Made by a program: the position numbers and the translations under genes. 64,000 bases of DNA from the NCBI GenBank assembly GCA_963707465.1, contig CAVPQK010000023.1, forward strand, positions 397,858-461,857, given 5' to 3'. Under the pieces are notes generated by a model. The model saw only the letters and a program-made list of their open reading frames with translations. It ran no database searches and had not been told where the DNA came from. The DNA is from Bog-159 sp963707465 (GTDB lineage Bacteria; Acidobacteriota; Terriglobia; Bryobacterales; Bryobacteraceae). Shown one piece after another: positions 50,120 through 58,921 of this stretch (positions are counted from its first letter, which is position 1; the number at the start of each line of letters is the position of its first letter).

Positions 50120-51769
50120 TCAGCTCTCAATCGATACCCAATTCCGCCGCTCGATCACTGTCTTCGGCTCATAAGTCACCCCGCGCTCCAGGCGGCGCTG
50201 CTCGCGGCGGCTGGTCCACAGCATCACCGGGCCCAGCGCCGCGGCCATCCGCGAGACCGGCCCGAACTCGCGGCCGAGTTCCTTCCGCAACGCACGGACC
50301 TGCGCGCTGACGCCCTGGTTGGTCTTTCGCAACTGGTGCTCCATAGCCCACAGCAAGCCACTGGCCGCGCTCTTCAGCGCTCGTACCTCAAACTCGAAGC
50401 GTCGCCGCACGCGCGGGTCCGGATGATCCTTGTAGCGCTTCCAGCCTGCCAGCGTGGTGCGCCAGACACGGAACAAACTGGGCCCGTTGCGCTCGAAATC
50501 GCGACGGAAGGCCCAGTCCAGAAACTGCTTGGATTGCTCCCGCGAAATCGCGGCGTGCTGGAAATTGAATTTGTCCTGCCCGTGAATATCGGCCAGGTCC
50601 ACGCCGCCCAGCATGCGATGTTGGTCTTGCATCTCCTGATAGAGGGGAGTACCGGGCACGGGCGTGTACAGCATGAACTGGTGGAAATCGGTTTCGTGCT
50701 CCACGGCGTGCTCGATTTCCTCGCGGATGTTCTCCGGCGTGTGATGCTCCAGCCCGACAATGGTCGAGCCGAGCAGCTTGATGCCGTTTGCCCGCAGTTC
50801 TTTGGTGAGCGCCAGGGTGTCGGTATCCTGAAGCTTCGCGTAGGTCGATTGCGGAGATTCCAAGCCCATCCAGATCCACGAAATTCCCAGCTCCACCAGT
50901 TCCTTGATGGAGTACTTGCGGATAGCGTTGGCGGAGGAAAACACATACAGCGCCCAGGATTTGCCCTTGGCCTTCATGCGGTCCAGCAGTTCCATGGCGC
51001 GTTTCTTGTAGAGCAGGAAGTTCTCGTCCATGATGAAAAACGACCTCACGTTCATGGAAGTTTCCATTTCGCACATGGTTTCGAAGAGTTGCTCGCCAGT
51101 CTCGTAGAAGTTGAGGAACTTGCCCTTGCCGCCGAAAAAGGCTGAAGTGGTACAGAAGTTGCAGCCCATCGGACATCCCACCGAAGGGATGATGGTCGCC
51201 GCGGCTTGCCCGGGCATCTCCGGGATGCGCAGGCCCATGGTGCGGACGCCGTATCCCGAAACGATGTGCGGATGCCGGATGGGCGCGTTTTCGTCCGCGC
51301 CGAGATAGCGGCGCATCCAGGAGATGCCGTCGCCGCGCACGATGTGATCGGCGTCCAGGATCTTGTCGAGTCCCGGAATGGCCGCCACGTGGCCGCCCAC
51401 CACGATGGTGGACCTGGGCGACAGCCGCCGCGCGATGCGGCACATTTCGCGCACTTTGCCCACGTTCACGATGATGGACGAGATACCCACCACGTCGTAG
51501 GCATTTTGGGTGAGTTCGCGCTCGAAGGCTTCGCGCGTGGGGAAGTCGAGCACCGTGCACGGCGCCGGAATATTCTCCTGGATCATCATGATCCCCCAAG
51601 AGCGGTGGAACATGCGCAGCGAGAAGGGGCCCTGTTCGCGGGTCACCTGGTTGTGGTATAGCTCCATGGGGTTCATGGCGCGGCTGCCAAAGCGGTCGTT
51701 TTGCGCGTAGGGGCCGAAAACGGCGGATAGCAGGATGCGGGCTTCTGCGCCTTTGGGATGGGTAGGCAT
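50120..51769 (-). CDS. B12-binding/radical SAM enzyme
   Basis: The protein is about 549 residues. An N-terminal cobalamin-binding-like domain (AYDVVGISSIIVNVGKVREM, STIVVGGHVAAIPGL) precedes a radical SAM core with C199, C203 and C206 in SVGCPMGCNFCTTSAFFG, then SFFIMDENFLLYKKR and WMGLESPQS. Such enzymes methylate or rearrange unactivated carbons using S-adenosylmethionine; many act on lipids or natural products. The C-terminal 150 residues are helical and basic. ATG at 51769 starts just before the conserved domain, and the longer upstream frame was not accepted. The substrate is unknown. Confidence 0.85.
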   Translation of the reverse strand: MPTHPKGAEARILLSAVFGPYAQNDRFGSRAMNPMELYHNQVTREQGPFSLRMFHRSWGIMMIQENIPAPCTVLDFPTREAFERELTQNAYDVVGISSIIVNVGKVREMCRIARRLSPRSTIVVGGHVAAIPGLDKILDADHIVRGDGISWMRRYLGADENAPIRHPHIVSGYGVRTMGLRIPEMPGQAAATIIPSVGCPMGCNFCTTSAFFGGKGKFLNFYETGEQLFETMCEMETSMNVRSFFIMDENFLLYKKRAMELLDRMKAKGKSWALYVFSSANAIRKYSIKELVELGISWIWMGLESPQSTYAKLQDTDTLALTKELRANGIKLLGSTIVGLEHHTPENIREEIEHAVEHETDFHQFMLYTPVPGTPLYQEMQDQHRMLGGVDLADIHGQDKFNFQHAAISREQSKQFLDWAFRRDFERNGPSLFRVWRTTLAGWKRYKDHPDPRVRRRFEFEVRALKSAASGLLWAMEHQLRKTNQGVSAQVRALRKELGREFGPVSRMAAALGPVMLWTSRREQRRLERGVTYEPKTVIERRNWVSIES

Positions 51770-51878
51770 TTTCGGAGTTAAAGTGCTTCTTAACCTTTGT
51801 TGTAACGCCGTTCCGGCTGTGGAATCGTAATATTTGTGTAATTTCGAGTGGCTGTCCGGCGCGGTATAAAATGGTCTG

Positions 51879-52886
51879 ATGCTCAGGTTTTCATGCGCCA
51901 TCCCGGCGCTGCTCGTTACGGCTGCCTTTGCCGCCGATTCCCATCTCGGCGACTTCCATCAGTTGACTCATGGCGGCCAGAACGCCGAGGCTTACTGGGC
52001 GCCCGATGGCAAGCGCCTGATCTTCCAATCCACGCGGCCACCCAACGATTGCGACCAGATGTACATCATGAACGCCGATGGCTCGGATCAGCACATGGTC
52101 TCGACCGGCAAGGGACGCACTACCTGCGGCTATTTCCTGAAGGACAACAAGCACATCGTCTATGCTTCCACGCACGGCGCGAGGGACGCTTGCCCTACGC
52201 CGCCCGACCGCAGCCACGGATACGTGTGGGGCGTCTTCGCGGGTTACGACATCTATCTCGCGACCGACACCGGAAAGATTCTAAAGCAACTGACGAATAC
52301 GCCCGGATACGATGCCGAGGCCACCATTAACTGGAAGACGGGCAATATGGTCTACACATCGCTGGCGTCGGGCGATCTGGATCTGTGGACCATGAAGACG
52401 GATGGCTCGCACAAGCGGCAGATCACGAAGAAGGAAGGCTACGATGGCGGCGCGGTATTCTCGCGCGATGGGAGCAAGCTGGTGTGGCGCGCGAATTATC
52501 CCAAGACGCCGGAAGACATGGCGCGCTACAAATCGCTGCTGGCCGCGAACACCACCGCGCCCATGAAGATGGAAATCGTGGTGGCGGATGCCGATGGCAG
52601 CCATGCCGCCATCGTTACCGATTTTGGCTGCGCCAGCTTCGCCCCTACATTCACGCCGGACGGCAAGAAGATCCTGTTCGCCTCCAACAAGCACGCTTGC
52701 GATACACGCCGCTTTGAGCTGTATATGATGAACCTGGATGGCAGCGGCCTGGAGCAGGTCACGGATTTCGGCGGTTTTACTTCGTTCCCGGAATTTTCCC
52801 CGGATGGCAAGACGCTGGTATTTTGTTCGGACCGGGACGCCAAGGAGAAGTATGAGTTCAATATCTTTACGGCGGACTGGAAGTAG
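51879..52886 (+). CDS. Secreted PD40/TolB-like propeller protein
   Basis: This 335-residue protein has a signal peptide (MLRFSCAIPALLVTAAFAAD) followed by five to six PD40 blades, each with a SPDGKxLxF-type motif (WAPDGKRLIFQSTR, FTPDGKKILFASNKH, FSPDGKTLVFCSDRD). It resembles the propeller of TolB. It may be a periplasmic scaffold or binding protein. Divergent to the radical SAM gene, it stands alone. Confidence 0.85.
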   Translation: MLRFSCAIPALLVTAAFAADSHLGDFHQLTHGGQNAEAYWAPDGKRLIFQSTRPPNDCDQMYIMNADGSDQHMVSTGKGRTTCGYFLKDNKHIVYASTHGARDACPTPPDRSHGYVWGVFAGYDIYLATDTGKILKQLTNTPGYDAEATINWKTGNMVYTSLASGDLDLWTMKTDGSHKRQITKKEGYDGGAVFSRDGSKLVWRANYPKTPEDMARYKSLLAANTTAPMKMEIVVADADGSHAAIVTDFGCASFAPTFTPDGKKILFASNKHACDTRRFELYMMNLDGSGLEQVTDFGGFTSFPEFSPDGKTLVFCSDRDAKEKYEFNIFTADWK

Positions 52887-52941
52887 CGGCTCTCTGGCGC
52901 CAGAAACCAGCGCCAGCGAGCACGAGTGCCTGCGCCACGTC

Positions 52942-54384
52942 TTACATGGCCAGCAGCGCGGCTAAGAGATCGATGCCGTCCCACAGATTCTCCAGCCGGA
53001 TATTCTCGTCGAAGCTGTGCTGGTTGTTATCGTGATTCGCGATGGGCACGGTGATGGTGGGCGCATGCAGCGTCTCTTCGATCATGTACAGCGGCACGCT
53101 GCCGCCCATGGTCGGTAGCTTGACGACCGGGCCGCGCGCGGATTCGGCCGTGCGCAGCACCAGTTGCGAAATCGGCAGCTCCATCGAAGTGCGCGCCGCG
53201 TTGTACCCGTCGGCCTCCACGACCACCTTGGCGACTTTGGCATGCGTCATGCGCGTGTCGGCATTGGGGTCGCCGTCCACCAAATAGTAGCCTTGCTTGC
53301 GGATGTGCTCGATCACGCGCCGCGCGGCGGTATCGTGATCGATGCCTTTCACCAGCCGGATATCGATCGACGCCATGGCAGTCGATGGAATCACGTTGCT
53401 GGCCTGCGCGCCCGTGCGCGCCGCGCTCATGCCGCGAATGTTCAGCGACGGTACGTTCAACAGTTCCACCAGCTTCTGGCCGCCGCCCTCGGTGCTGCCC
53501 AGCCATAGCTCGCGCATCAGGTCGCGATCCGCGTCGGGGGCCTCGGCCACGGCGCGGCGTTCGGTCTCGCTTAGAGGCTCGATGCCATCGTAGAAGTGAT
53601 CGACGGTCACACGGCCGTTGTCATCCTTCATCGACGCCAGCAGACGCGCCAACATCATCGCCGGGTTGGGCGCCCAGTTTCCGTAATGGCCGCTATGCAG
53701 CTCGCGCTTCGGCCCGTAGATGGTGATGTCGAGCTGGGTGATGCCGCGCGCGCCGAACACGATCTGCTGGCGGCGGCTCTGGTGCACCGGGCCATCGCAG
53801 ATCAGCCACACATCGCTCGCCAGCAGGTCTTTGTATTTCGCAAGAATGGCGGCCAGGTGCGGCGATCCGGCCTCTTCCTCGCCCTCGAAGACGAACTTGA
53901 TATTGGAGCGCAGCGGAATTCGGGCGGCGTGCAGCGCATCGAGCGCTGTGGCGATGGCGATGATGGGCGCCTTATCGTCGGAAGCGGATCGCGCATAAAT
54001 GCGGCCATCCCGCAGCACGGGACGCCACGGAGGCGTGGCCCATTCTTTCGGATCGAGCGGCTGGCCATCGTAGTGCGCGTAGAAGATGACGGTGCGCGCG
54101 GCGCCGGGGGATTCGATTGCGCCGTAGACCACCGGCGGCGCGTCCGGTACCTCCAGCAGTTGCGTTTTCACGCCGCGCTTTTCGAGAATGGCCTCGACCG
54201 CCGCGGCATTGCGGCGAATGTTGGGCCGGTCGCTCGCCAGGTTCGGAATGGCGAGCAAATCCATGAACTCGGCAAGAATGGCCTGCTGGTGCGCTACTCG
54301 CCACTGGTTCGCCGCCGCGGCGGCACGGTTCAGTTGGGCCTGGGCCAGGGCAGCGAACGCCAGCCACAGGAGGGCGGCTTTCAA
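52942..54384 (-). CDS. Secreted M20 family peptidase
   Basis: This 480-residue protein has a signal peptide (MKAALLWLAFAALAQAQ). Zinc ligands lie in IFYAHYDGQP, GRIYARSASDDKAP and EGEEEAGSPHL, with a dimerisation domain and a further histidine near the C-terminus (ANHDNNQHSFDEN). It cleaves dipeptides or acylated amino acids outside the cytoplasm. The start is TTG at 54384, overlapping the TGA of the molybdenum hydroxylase subunit, so it is coupled to that operon. Confidence 0.9.
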   Translation of the reverse strand: MKAALLWLAFAALAQAQLNRAAAAANQWRVAHQQAILAEFMDLLAIPNLASDRPNIRRNAAAVEAILEKRGVKTQLLEVPDAPPVVYGAIESPGAARTVIFYAHYDGQPLDPKEWATPPWRPVLRDGRIYARSASDDKAPIIAIATALDALHAARIPLRSNIKFVFEGEEEAGSPHLAAILAKYKDLLASDVWLICDGPVHQSRRQQIVFGARGITQLDITIYGPKRELHSGHYGNWAPNPAMMLARLLASMKDDNGRVTVDHFYDGIEPLSETERRAVAEAPDADRDLMRELWLGSTEGGGQKLVELLNVPSLNIRGMSAARTGAQASNVIPSTAMASIDIRLVKGIDHDTAARRVIEHIRKQGYYLVDGDPNADTRMTHAKVAKVVVEADGYNAARTSMELPISQLVLRTAESARGPVVKLPTMGGSVPLYMIEETLHAPTITVPIANHDNNQHSFDENIRLENLWDGIDLLAALLAM

Positions 54385-56621
54385 CTCAACTGCCCTTTAA
54401 CCGGCAACTCGCGAATACGCTTCCCCGTGGCCGCGAAGATTGCATTGCAGAGCGCTGGGGCGATAGGCGGAACACCCGGTTCGCCCACGCCGGCGGGCGC
54501 GGCGTCGCTGGTCACGATGTGCACGTGCGTTTCGACCGGCGCCTGGTTCATGCGCGCCACCGGATAACCGTCGTAGTTCGACTGCTGAATGCGGCCGCCC
54601 GCGGCCGTGATCTCGCCCATCAGCGCGACGCTGGTGCCAAAAACAGCCGCGCCTTCAAACTGAGACCGCACGCGGTCCGGGTTGATCACGCGTCCCGCAT
54701 CGACCGCGATATCCACGCGCGGGATCCGGACCTCGCCCCCGTGTACTTCCACCTCGGCCACTGCCGCGACGTAAGTCAGGAAGCTGCGATGCGCCGCGAT
54801 GCCCAGCGCGCGCCCGGGCGCCGGTTTCTTGCCGGCCCACCCGGATTTCTGCGCGGCGATTTCGATGACGTTGCGCAGCCGTGCGGTATCGAAGGGGAAC
54901 TTCGGATTATTGCCGCCCCCCTGCTTCATGCCTTCCTTACTGAAATCGATGACGCGCGGCTGCCCGATCATATCGAGCAGGTATTCCACGCGATCGCGCC
55001 CCGCCGCCGCGGCCAGTTCGTCGGTAAACGTCTGCACGCCGAACGCATGATAGATGTTCGAAACCGAGCGCAACCATCCGATGCGGACGTGCGCTTTGGC
55101 GGGACCGTTTTCCACCCGCAGATTCGGAATCGGATAAGGGATATCCGTCCATCCCATGCCGAGCTGGAAGCCGCCGTATTCCTCGTTCGGATTCCCCTGC
55201 ATGGCGATCGGAGGAAACACGCTGCGCTGCAGCCACGCCGTGGGGTGGCCGCGGTCATCCACCGCGGCCTTCATGTACAACGCGGCCGGGGAATGGAAAT
55301 AGTCGAATTGGACGTCGTCCTCGCGGCTCCAGACGATCTTTACCGGCTTGCCTACTTGCTTCGAGAGCAGCGCGGCCTCCGCCACGTAATCCGGCTTGGA
55401 CTTGCGCCCGAATCCGCCGCCCAGCAGCGTCACGTGGCACGTTACGTCTTCCTTCTTGATTCCCACCGCGCGCGCCACGGTTTCCTGCACGGCCTGGGGA
55501 TTCTGCGTACACGTCCACGTGACGACCTTGCCGTCTTTGAATTCGGCGACGGCGGCCAGCGGCTCCATAGCGGCGTGCGCCAGCATGGGCGTATAGTAGG
55601 ACGCCTCCACGATCTTGACGCCGTTGCCGGCCTTGGCGAACTCTGCGTCCACGTTACCCGTCTCGCGAGCCACGCGGCCGGGTTGGCGCGCGGTATCGAG
55701 CATCGCCTGTTTGTACGCGGACGAATCGAAAGCGGCGTTCTCGCCCAAGTCCCATTCGATTTTCAGTTTCTTGCGTCCCTGCAACGCGGTCCAACTGTTG
55801 TTGGCGATCACCGCCGCGCCGCCCAGCGGCTTGAAGCCGAGCGGCGGCTTGGCCAGATCCAGCATGACCACCTGCGCGACGCCCTTCACCTGCTTGGCTG
55901 CCGCATCGTCGCAGCTTTTCAACGCGGCGCCCATGACCGGGGGGCGCTCGATGGCCGCGTAGACCATCCCCGGCATGCGCGCGTCGATCCCGAAAGTGGC
56001 CTTGCCGGTGATTAGATCCTTCAGGTCGACGATGGGAATGTCTTTGCCGATGTAGCGGAACTGATCGGGAGTCTTAAAGCGGATGGCCCTCGCTTCGGGA
56101 GCTTTCGCCGCCGAAGCCAGCACGGCCAACTCGCCGTAGGCCAGCTTGCGGCCGGACTTCGCATGCACTACAAAATGGTTCTGCCCGTGGCACTCCGTCT
56201 CGGGCACGCCCCACTTGGCCGCCGCGGCATTTTCGAGCATGGTGCGCGCGGATGCGCCCGCCGCGCGCAGCTTGTCGTAGAAATCGCGTACGGAGCAGGA
56301 ACCGTCAGTGTCCTGGGAGCCGTACTTCGCATCGCCTGGCGCCTGTACCACCTGCACGCGCGCCCAATCGGCTTCCAGTTCATCCGCCACGATCATGGGC
56401 AGTCCTGTGCGGCAGCCTGTCCCCATTTCGGAGCGGTGCGCCACGATCTTCACCGTGCCATCGGGCTCGATGCCGAGATACACGCCGGGTTGCCACGTTC
56501 CGGCCGCCCGCAGCTTGGGGACGGCCGGCGCGGCAACGATCAGCGCGCCCGCCGAAAAAATCTGGCCCAGGAAGCCGCGGCGCGAAACCTTTTTCATGAC
56601 GGGTCCAATTGCGGGTGTCAT
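54381..56621 (-). CDS. Molybdopterin-binding subunit of an aldehyde/isoquinoline-type hydroxylase
   Basis: The protein has about 746 residues. A Tat signal (MKKVSRRGFLGQIFSAGAL) precedes the xanthine dehydrogenase family fold: VAHRSEMGTGCRTGLPMIVAD, TLLGGGFGRKSKPDYVAEAA and GVGEPGVPPIAPALCNAIF with the active-site glutamate region. Similar to IorB, it would hydroxylate a heterocycle or oxidise an aldehyde, with the molybdenum cofactor bound in the cytoplasm and export of the folded complex by Tat. ATG at 56621 overlaps the stop of the iron-sulfur subunit. Confidence 0.9.
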   Translation of the reverse strand: MTPAIGPVMKKVSRRGFLGQIFSAGALIVAAPAVPKLRAAGTWQPGVYLGIEPDGTVKIVAHRSEMGTGCRTGLPMIVADELEADWARVQVVQAPGDAKYGSQDTDGSCSVRDFYDKLRAAGASARTMLENAAAAKWGVPETECHGQNHFVVHAKSGRKLAYGELAVLASAAKAPEARAIRFKTPDQFRYIGKDIPIVDLKDLITGKATFGIDARMPGMVYAAIERPPVMGAALKSCDDAAAKQVKGVAQVVMLDLAKPPLGFKPLGGAAVIANNSWTALQGRKKLKIEWDLGENAAFDSSAYKQAMLDTARQPGRVARETGNVDAEFAKAGNGVKIVEASYYTPMLAHAAMEPLAAVAEFKDGKVVTWTCTQNPQAVQETVARAVGIKKEDVTCHVTLLGGGFGRKSKPDYVAEAALLSKQVGKPVKIVWSREDDVQFDYFHSPAALYMKAAVDDRGHPTAWLQRSVFPPIAMQGNPNEEYGGFQLGMGWTDIPYPIPNLRVENGPAKAHVRIGWLRSVSNIYHAFGVQTFTDELAAAAGRDRVEYLLDMIGQPRVIDFSKEGMKQGGGNNPKFPFDTARLRNVIEIAAQKSGWAGKKPAPGRALGIAAHRSFLTYVAAVAEVEVHGGEVRIPRVDIAVDAGRVINPDRVRSQFEGAAVFGTSVALMGEITAAGGRIQQSNYDGYPVARMNQAPVETHVHIVTSDAAPAGVGEPGVPPIAPALCNAIFAATGKRIRELPVKGQLS

Positions 56622-57073
56622 GCTTGCACCCCCGCCGCCATTTTGATCGCCTGGCGGATGCGTTGATAGGTTCCGCAGCGGCAGATGTTGCCTTGCATAT
56701 TGGAGTCGATGTCCTGATCGGTGGGATGCGGCTTCGTCTTCAGCAGCGCGGCCGCCTGCATAATCTGGCCGGTCTGGCAGTATCCGCATTGCGGCACGTT
56801 GCAGGACTCCCAGGCTTTCTGCAGCGGATGGTCGCCCGCCGCGCTCAGCCCCTCGATGGTGGTGATGCGCTTGCCGGCGGCTACGCGCATCTTAGTCTGG
56901 CAACTGCGCACTGCCGCGCCGTTCACGTGCACCGTACACGCGCCGCACAGGCCCAGGCCGCATCCGAATTTCGTGCCCGTCAGCGCGAGCTCGTCGCGCA
57001 GATACCATAGCAATGGCATGTCCGGATCGCCGTCGAAGTGCGCTGGTTTGCCGTTTATGGTCAGTTGGATCAT
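56618..57073 (-). CDS. [2Fe-2S] subunit of the molybdenum hydroxylase
   Basis: This 151-residue protein has two cluster motifs: a plant-type site with C38, C43, C46 and C58 (FGCGLGLCGACTVHV), and a helical-type site with C96, C99, C131 and C133 (PQCGYCQTGQIM, then NICRCGTY). It is the electron-transfer subunit (IorA/CoxS-like), passing electrons from the molybdenum site to a carrier. It overlaps the large subunit by 4 bp. No FAD subunit is nearby, as in IorAB. Confidence 0.93.
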   Translation of the reverse strand: MIQLTINGKPAHFDGDPDMPLLWYLRDELALTGTKFGCGLGLCGACTVHVNGAAVRSCQTKMRVAAGKRITTIEGLSAAGDHPLQKAWESCNVPQCGYCQTGQIMQAAALLKTKPHPTDQDIDSNMQGNICRCGTYQRIRQAIKMAAGVQA

Positions 57074-57173
57074 ACGTTCCCTCCTGTTGGCCTTTAGGCC
57101 AGTATAGCGCTGGGTGCGGTGGTAGATCGCTGCATCGGCCCAATCTCCGAACCGACCGACAACCTGTAGGGAT

Positions 57174-57179
57174 TATAAT
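57174..57179 (+). promoter_or_regulatory. TATAAT box for DUF4160, probable leaderless transcript
   Basis: A perfect TATAAT ends 5 bases before the GTG start at 57185. Transcription would start at or just after the start codon region. No clear -35 was found. Confidence 0.4.
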
Positions 57180-57184
57180 GGTGT

Positions 57185-57454
57185 GTGCCGGAAATTAGCC
57201 GGTTTTTCGGGATTGTAATTCGCATGTTCGCAGAGCCGGGCGCACCTCATCACGTTCCACATTTCCACGCCTACTACCAGAACGATGTGGGAATCTTCAG
57301 CTTCGACCCCGTCGACTTGCTCGCCGGTTGCTTGCCGGCACGGCAAAGGCGATTCGTGGAAGCGTGGGCAGAGTTGCATCAAGCCGCTCTCGCGGCCGAT
57401 TGGACCGAACTACAGGCAGGACGGAAGCCTGCGCCCGTTGAGCCATTGCGGTAG
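57185..57454 (+). CDS. DUF4160 family protein
   Basis: This 89-residue protein reads PEISRFFGIVIRMFAEPGAP followed by HHVPHFHAYYQND, the family signature with conserved histidines. GTG start at 57185; no Shine-Dalgarno sequence. DUF4160 genes are often next to DUF2442 genes and the pair is a candidate toxin-antitoxin system. Function is not proven. Confidence 0.8.
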   Translation: MPEISRFFGIVIRMFAEPGAPHHVPHFHAYYQNDVGIFSFDPVDLLAGCLPARQRRFVEAWAELHQAALAADWTELQAGRKPAPVEPLR

Positions 57455-57461
57455 GTATAGT

Positions 57462-57758
57462 ATGACGCACCCAATTCATGAAGTCCGGTCATTTGAAGTC
57501 GTTGCAACATATACGCTTTGCGTTTCCTTTGAGGATGGCACGACGCAGACCATCGACTTCCGGCCCGTTCTTGCGGGCGAGCTCTACGGCCCATTGCGCG
57601 ACGTGGACATGTTTAATCGCGTCTGCCTCGATCCTGAGGCGCGCACGCTGGTTTGGCCCAACGGAGCGGACTTCGACCCCGCCACGCTGCACGACTGGCC
57701 GGAATACGAGCACGAGATGCGGGAACTGGCGCGGCGCTGGGCGCCGGTGCAGGCTTAA
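57462..57758 (+). CDS. DUF2442 family protein
   Basis: This 98-residue protein has the DUF2442 pattern YTLCVSFEDGTTQTIDFRPV, LAGELYGPLRDVDMFNRVCL and LVWPNGADFDPATLHDWPEY. It starts 7 bp after the DUF4160 stop, so both are one unit. In similar pairs one protein is thought to neutralise or regulate the other, and DUF2442 may act in DNA binding. Confidence 0.85.
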   Translation: MTHPIHEVRSFEVVATYTLCVSFEDGTTQTIDFRPVLAGELYGPLRDVDMFNRVCLDPEARTLVWPNGADFDPATLHDWPEYEHEMRELARRWAPVQA

Positions 57759-57842
57759 GCGCCACGACCAATCGCCGACGAGGCCTTAAGTCAGCTCGAT
57801 TCGGCACGCCGTGCCAATCCCCGTGTGGCATTATCCAAGCAA

Positions 57843-58202
57843 ATGCCCGTTACGACCCGTAGGTTCTTGTCCATGTTGGCACTCTCCGTCGTAGCCTCAT
57901 GGGCGGGAATCAAGAATCGTGCCTGGCAGACCGGAACGCTGTTAGACGTCTCCGTGAACAGTGTCGCCAGTATTCAAGGCGTAAACGGAATCATCAACAC
58001 CGCAAGAGTCAACTATTGGTCATACACGCTGGATGCCGGGGACCGCGTGTATGTCGGTGAGCGCTGGTCCCGCAAGCCAGTGCAGCTGGAAATAAACGGA
58101 CCGATTCAGTTTGCCGTTGAAAAGGATCACATTTTCATTATGGACCACGAACGAAGGGAGTTTCGGGTCAATATCATCAAGACGACCCTGAAACCACGGT
58201 GA
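57843..58202 (+). CDS. Small exported protein of unknown function
   Basis: The protein has about 119 residues. ATG at 57843 starts a signal-like hydrophobic segment (FLSMLALSVVASWAG), and the mature part is beta-rich with YVGERWSRKPVQLEINGPIQ. Similar short exported proteins with a WQTGTLLDV motif occur repeatedly in Acidobacteriota; their function is unknown. A GTG at 57825 is an alternative. Confidence 0.6.
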   Translation: MPVTTRRFLSMLALSVVASWAGIKNRAWQTGTLLDVSVNSVASIQGVNGIINTARVNYWSYTLDAGDRVYVGERWSRKPVQLEINGPIQFAVEKDHIFIMDHERREFRVNIIKTTLKPR

Positions 58203-58234
58203 ACGTGGCTTGGCCTTGAGCCGACAAGAAACGC

Positions 58235-58891
58235 ATGGACCCGACCCAATTGGTGAAAGATCTAGCGCGCGACGAACCCGAGGCCATCGTTCGGACTCTT
58301 GCGATGATGACGTACAATCCCGCGATCGCGAGGGTGCTTGAGCGAAACGGCGTGCGGAAGTTCGAGAACCTCATGGTGGAGATTGTGCCAGGACTTTCCA
58401 GAATCGCCACTCAGGAGCAGTTCGATGATTTTCACCTGGACACTTGCGCACGCATTATCGGAACCTTCACGACGAACAAGGGCGAGAGGCTGTCTTGGGG
58501 GCAAGCTCAAAAGCCTATCAACGTGTTTCTCAAGGTATACGTGGCGTGGGCAAGACTGCCGGACGCGCCGGTTGCCGAGAGGCTCAACCCCTTCCTTCAC
58601 GTTCCGCTCGATAGCGTGTTAATGGGCTTTATAAAGAAGGAGTTTCCTCAAGAATATCGACAGTACATAATCGACGCCTGTGCCGGATTCGTTGGCGATT
58701 TGGCTTCACAGTACCCGCACCTCTCGACGGACGAAATCGGCCGGCTGCTAGTCGAGAGCGTCGAATTGGTGTTCCTGCGGCCGGAGCTGTACGTTGCGTG
58801 GCAAGCATTGCGGCGCTCCATTCATCCGGTTCGCCCGATTCTTCTGGACACGATATGGGCCACACAGCGCAACATCGCCGTGGGTTCTTGA
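58235..58891 (+). CDS. Hypothetical protein
   Basis: This 218-residue protein is mostly helical, without signal peptide, membrane helix or recognisable motif. Distinctive stretches are DLARDEPEAIVRTLAMM and LNPFLHVPLDSVLMGFI. Codon use is ordinary, so it is a genuine gene. It stands between a small exported protein and the NtrX-like gene that converges on it. No function can be assigned. Confidence 0.6.
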   Translation: MDPTQLVKDLARDEPEAIVRTLAMMTYNPAIARVLERNGVRKFENLMVEIVPGLSRIATQEQFDDFHLDTCARIIGTFTTNKGERLSWGQAQKPINVFLKVYVAWARLPDAPVAERLNPFLHVPLDSVLMGFIKKEFPQEYRQYIIDACAGFVGDLASQYPHLSTDEIGRLLVESVELVFLRPELYVAWQALRRSIHPVRPILLDTIWATQRNIAVGS

Positions 58892-58921
58892 CTCAATATT
58901 TGCCGGCTTTACGGCCCCCAA

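Noticed and set aside
54582..56015. 498-codon plus-strand open frame (54519-56015)
   Set aside because: Antisense to the molybdenum hydroxylase, whose motifs are clear.
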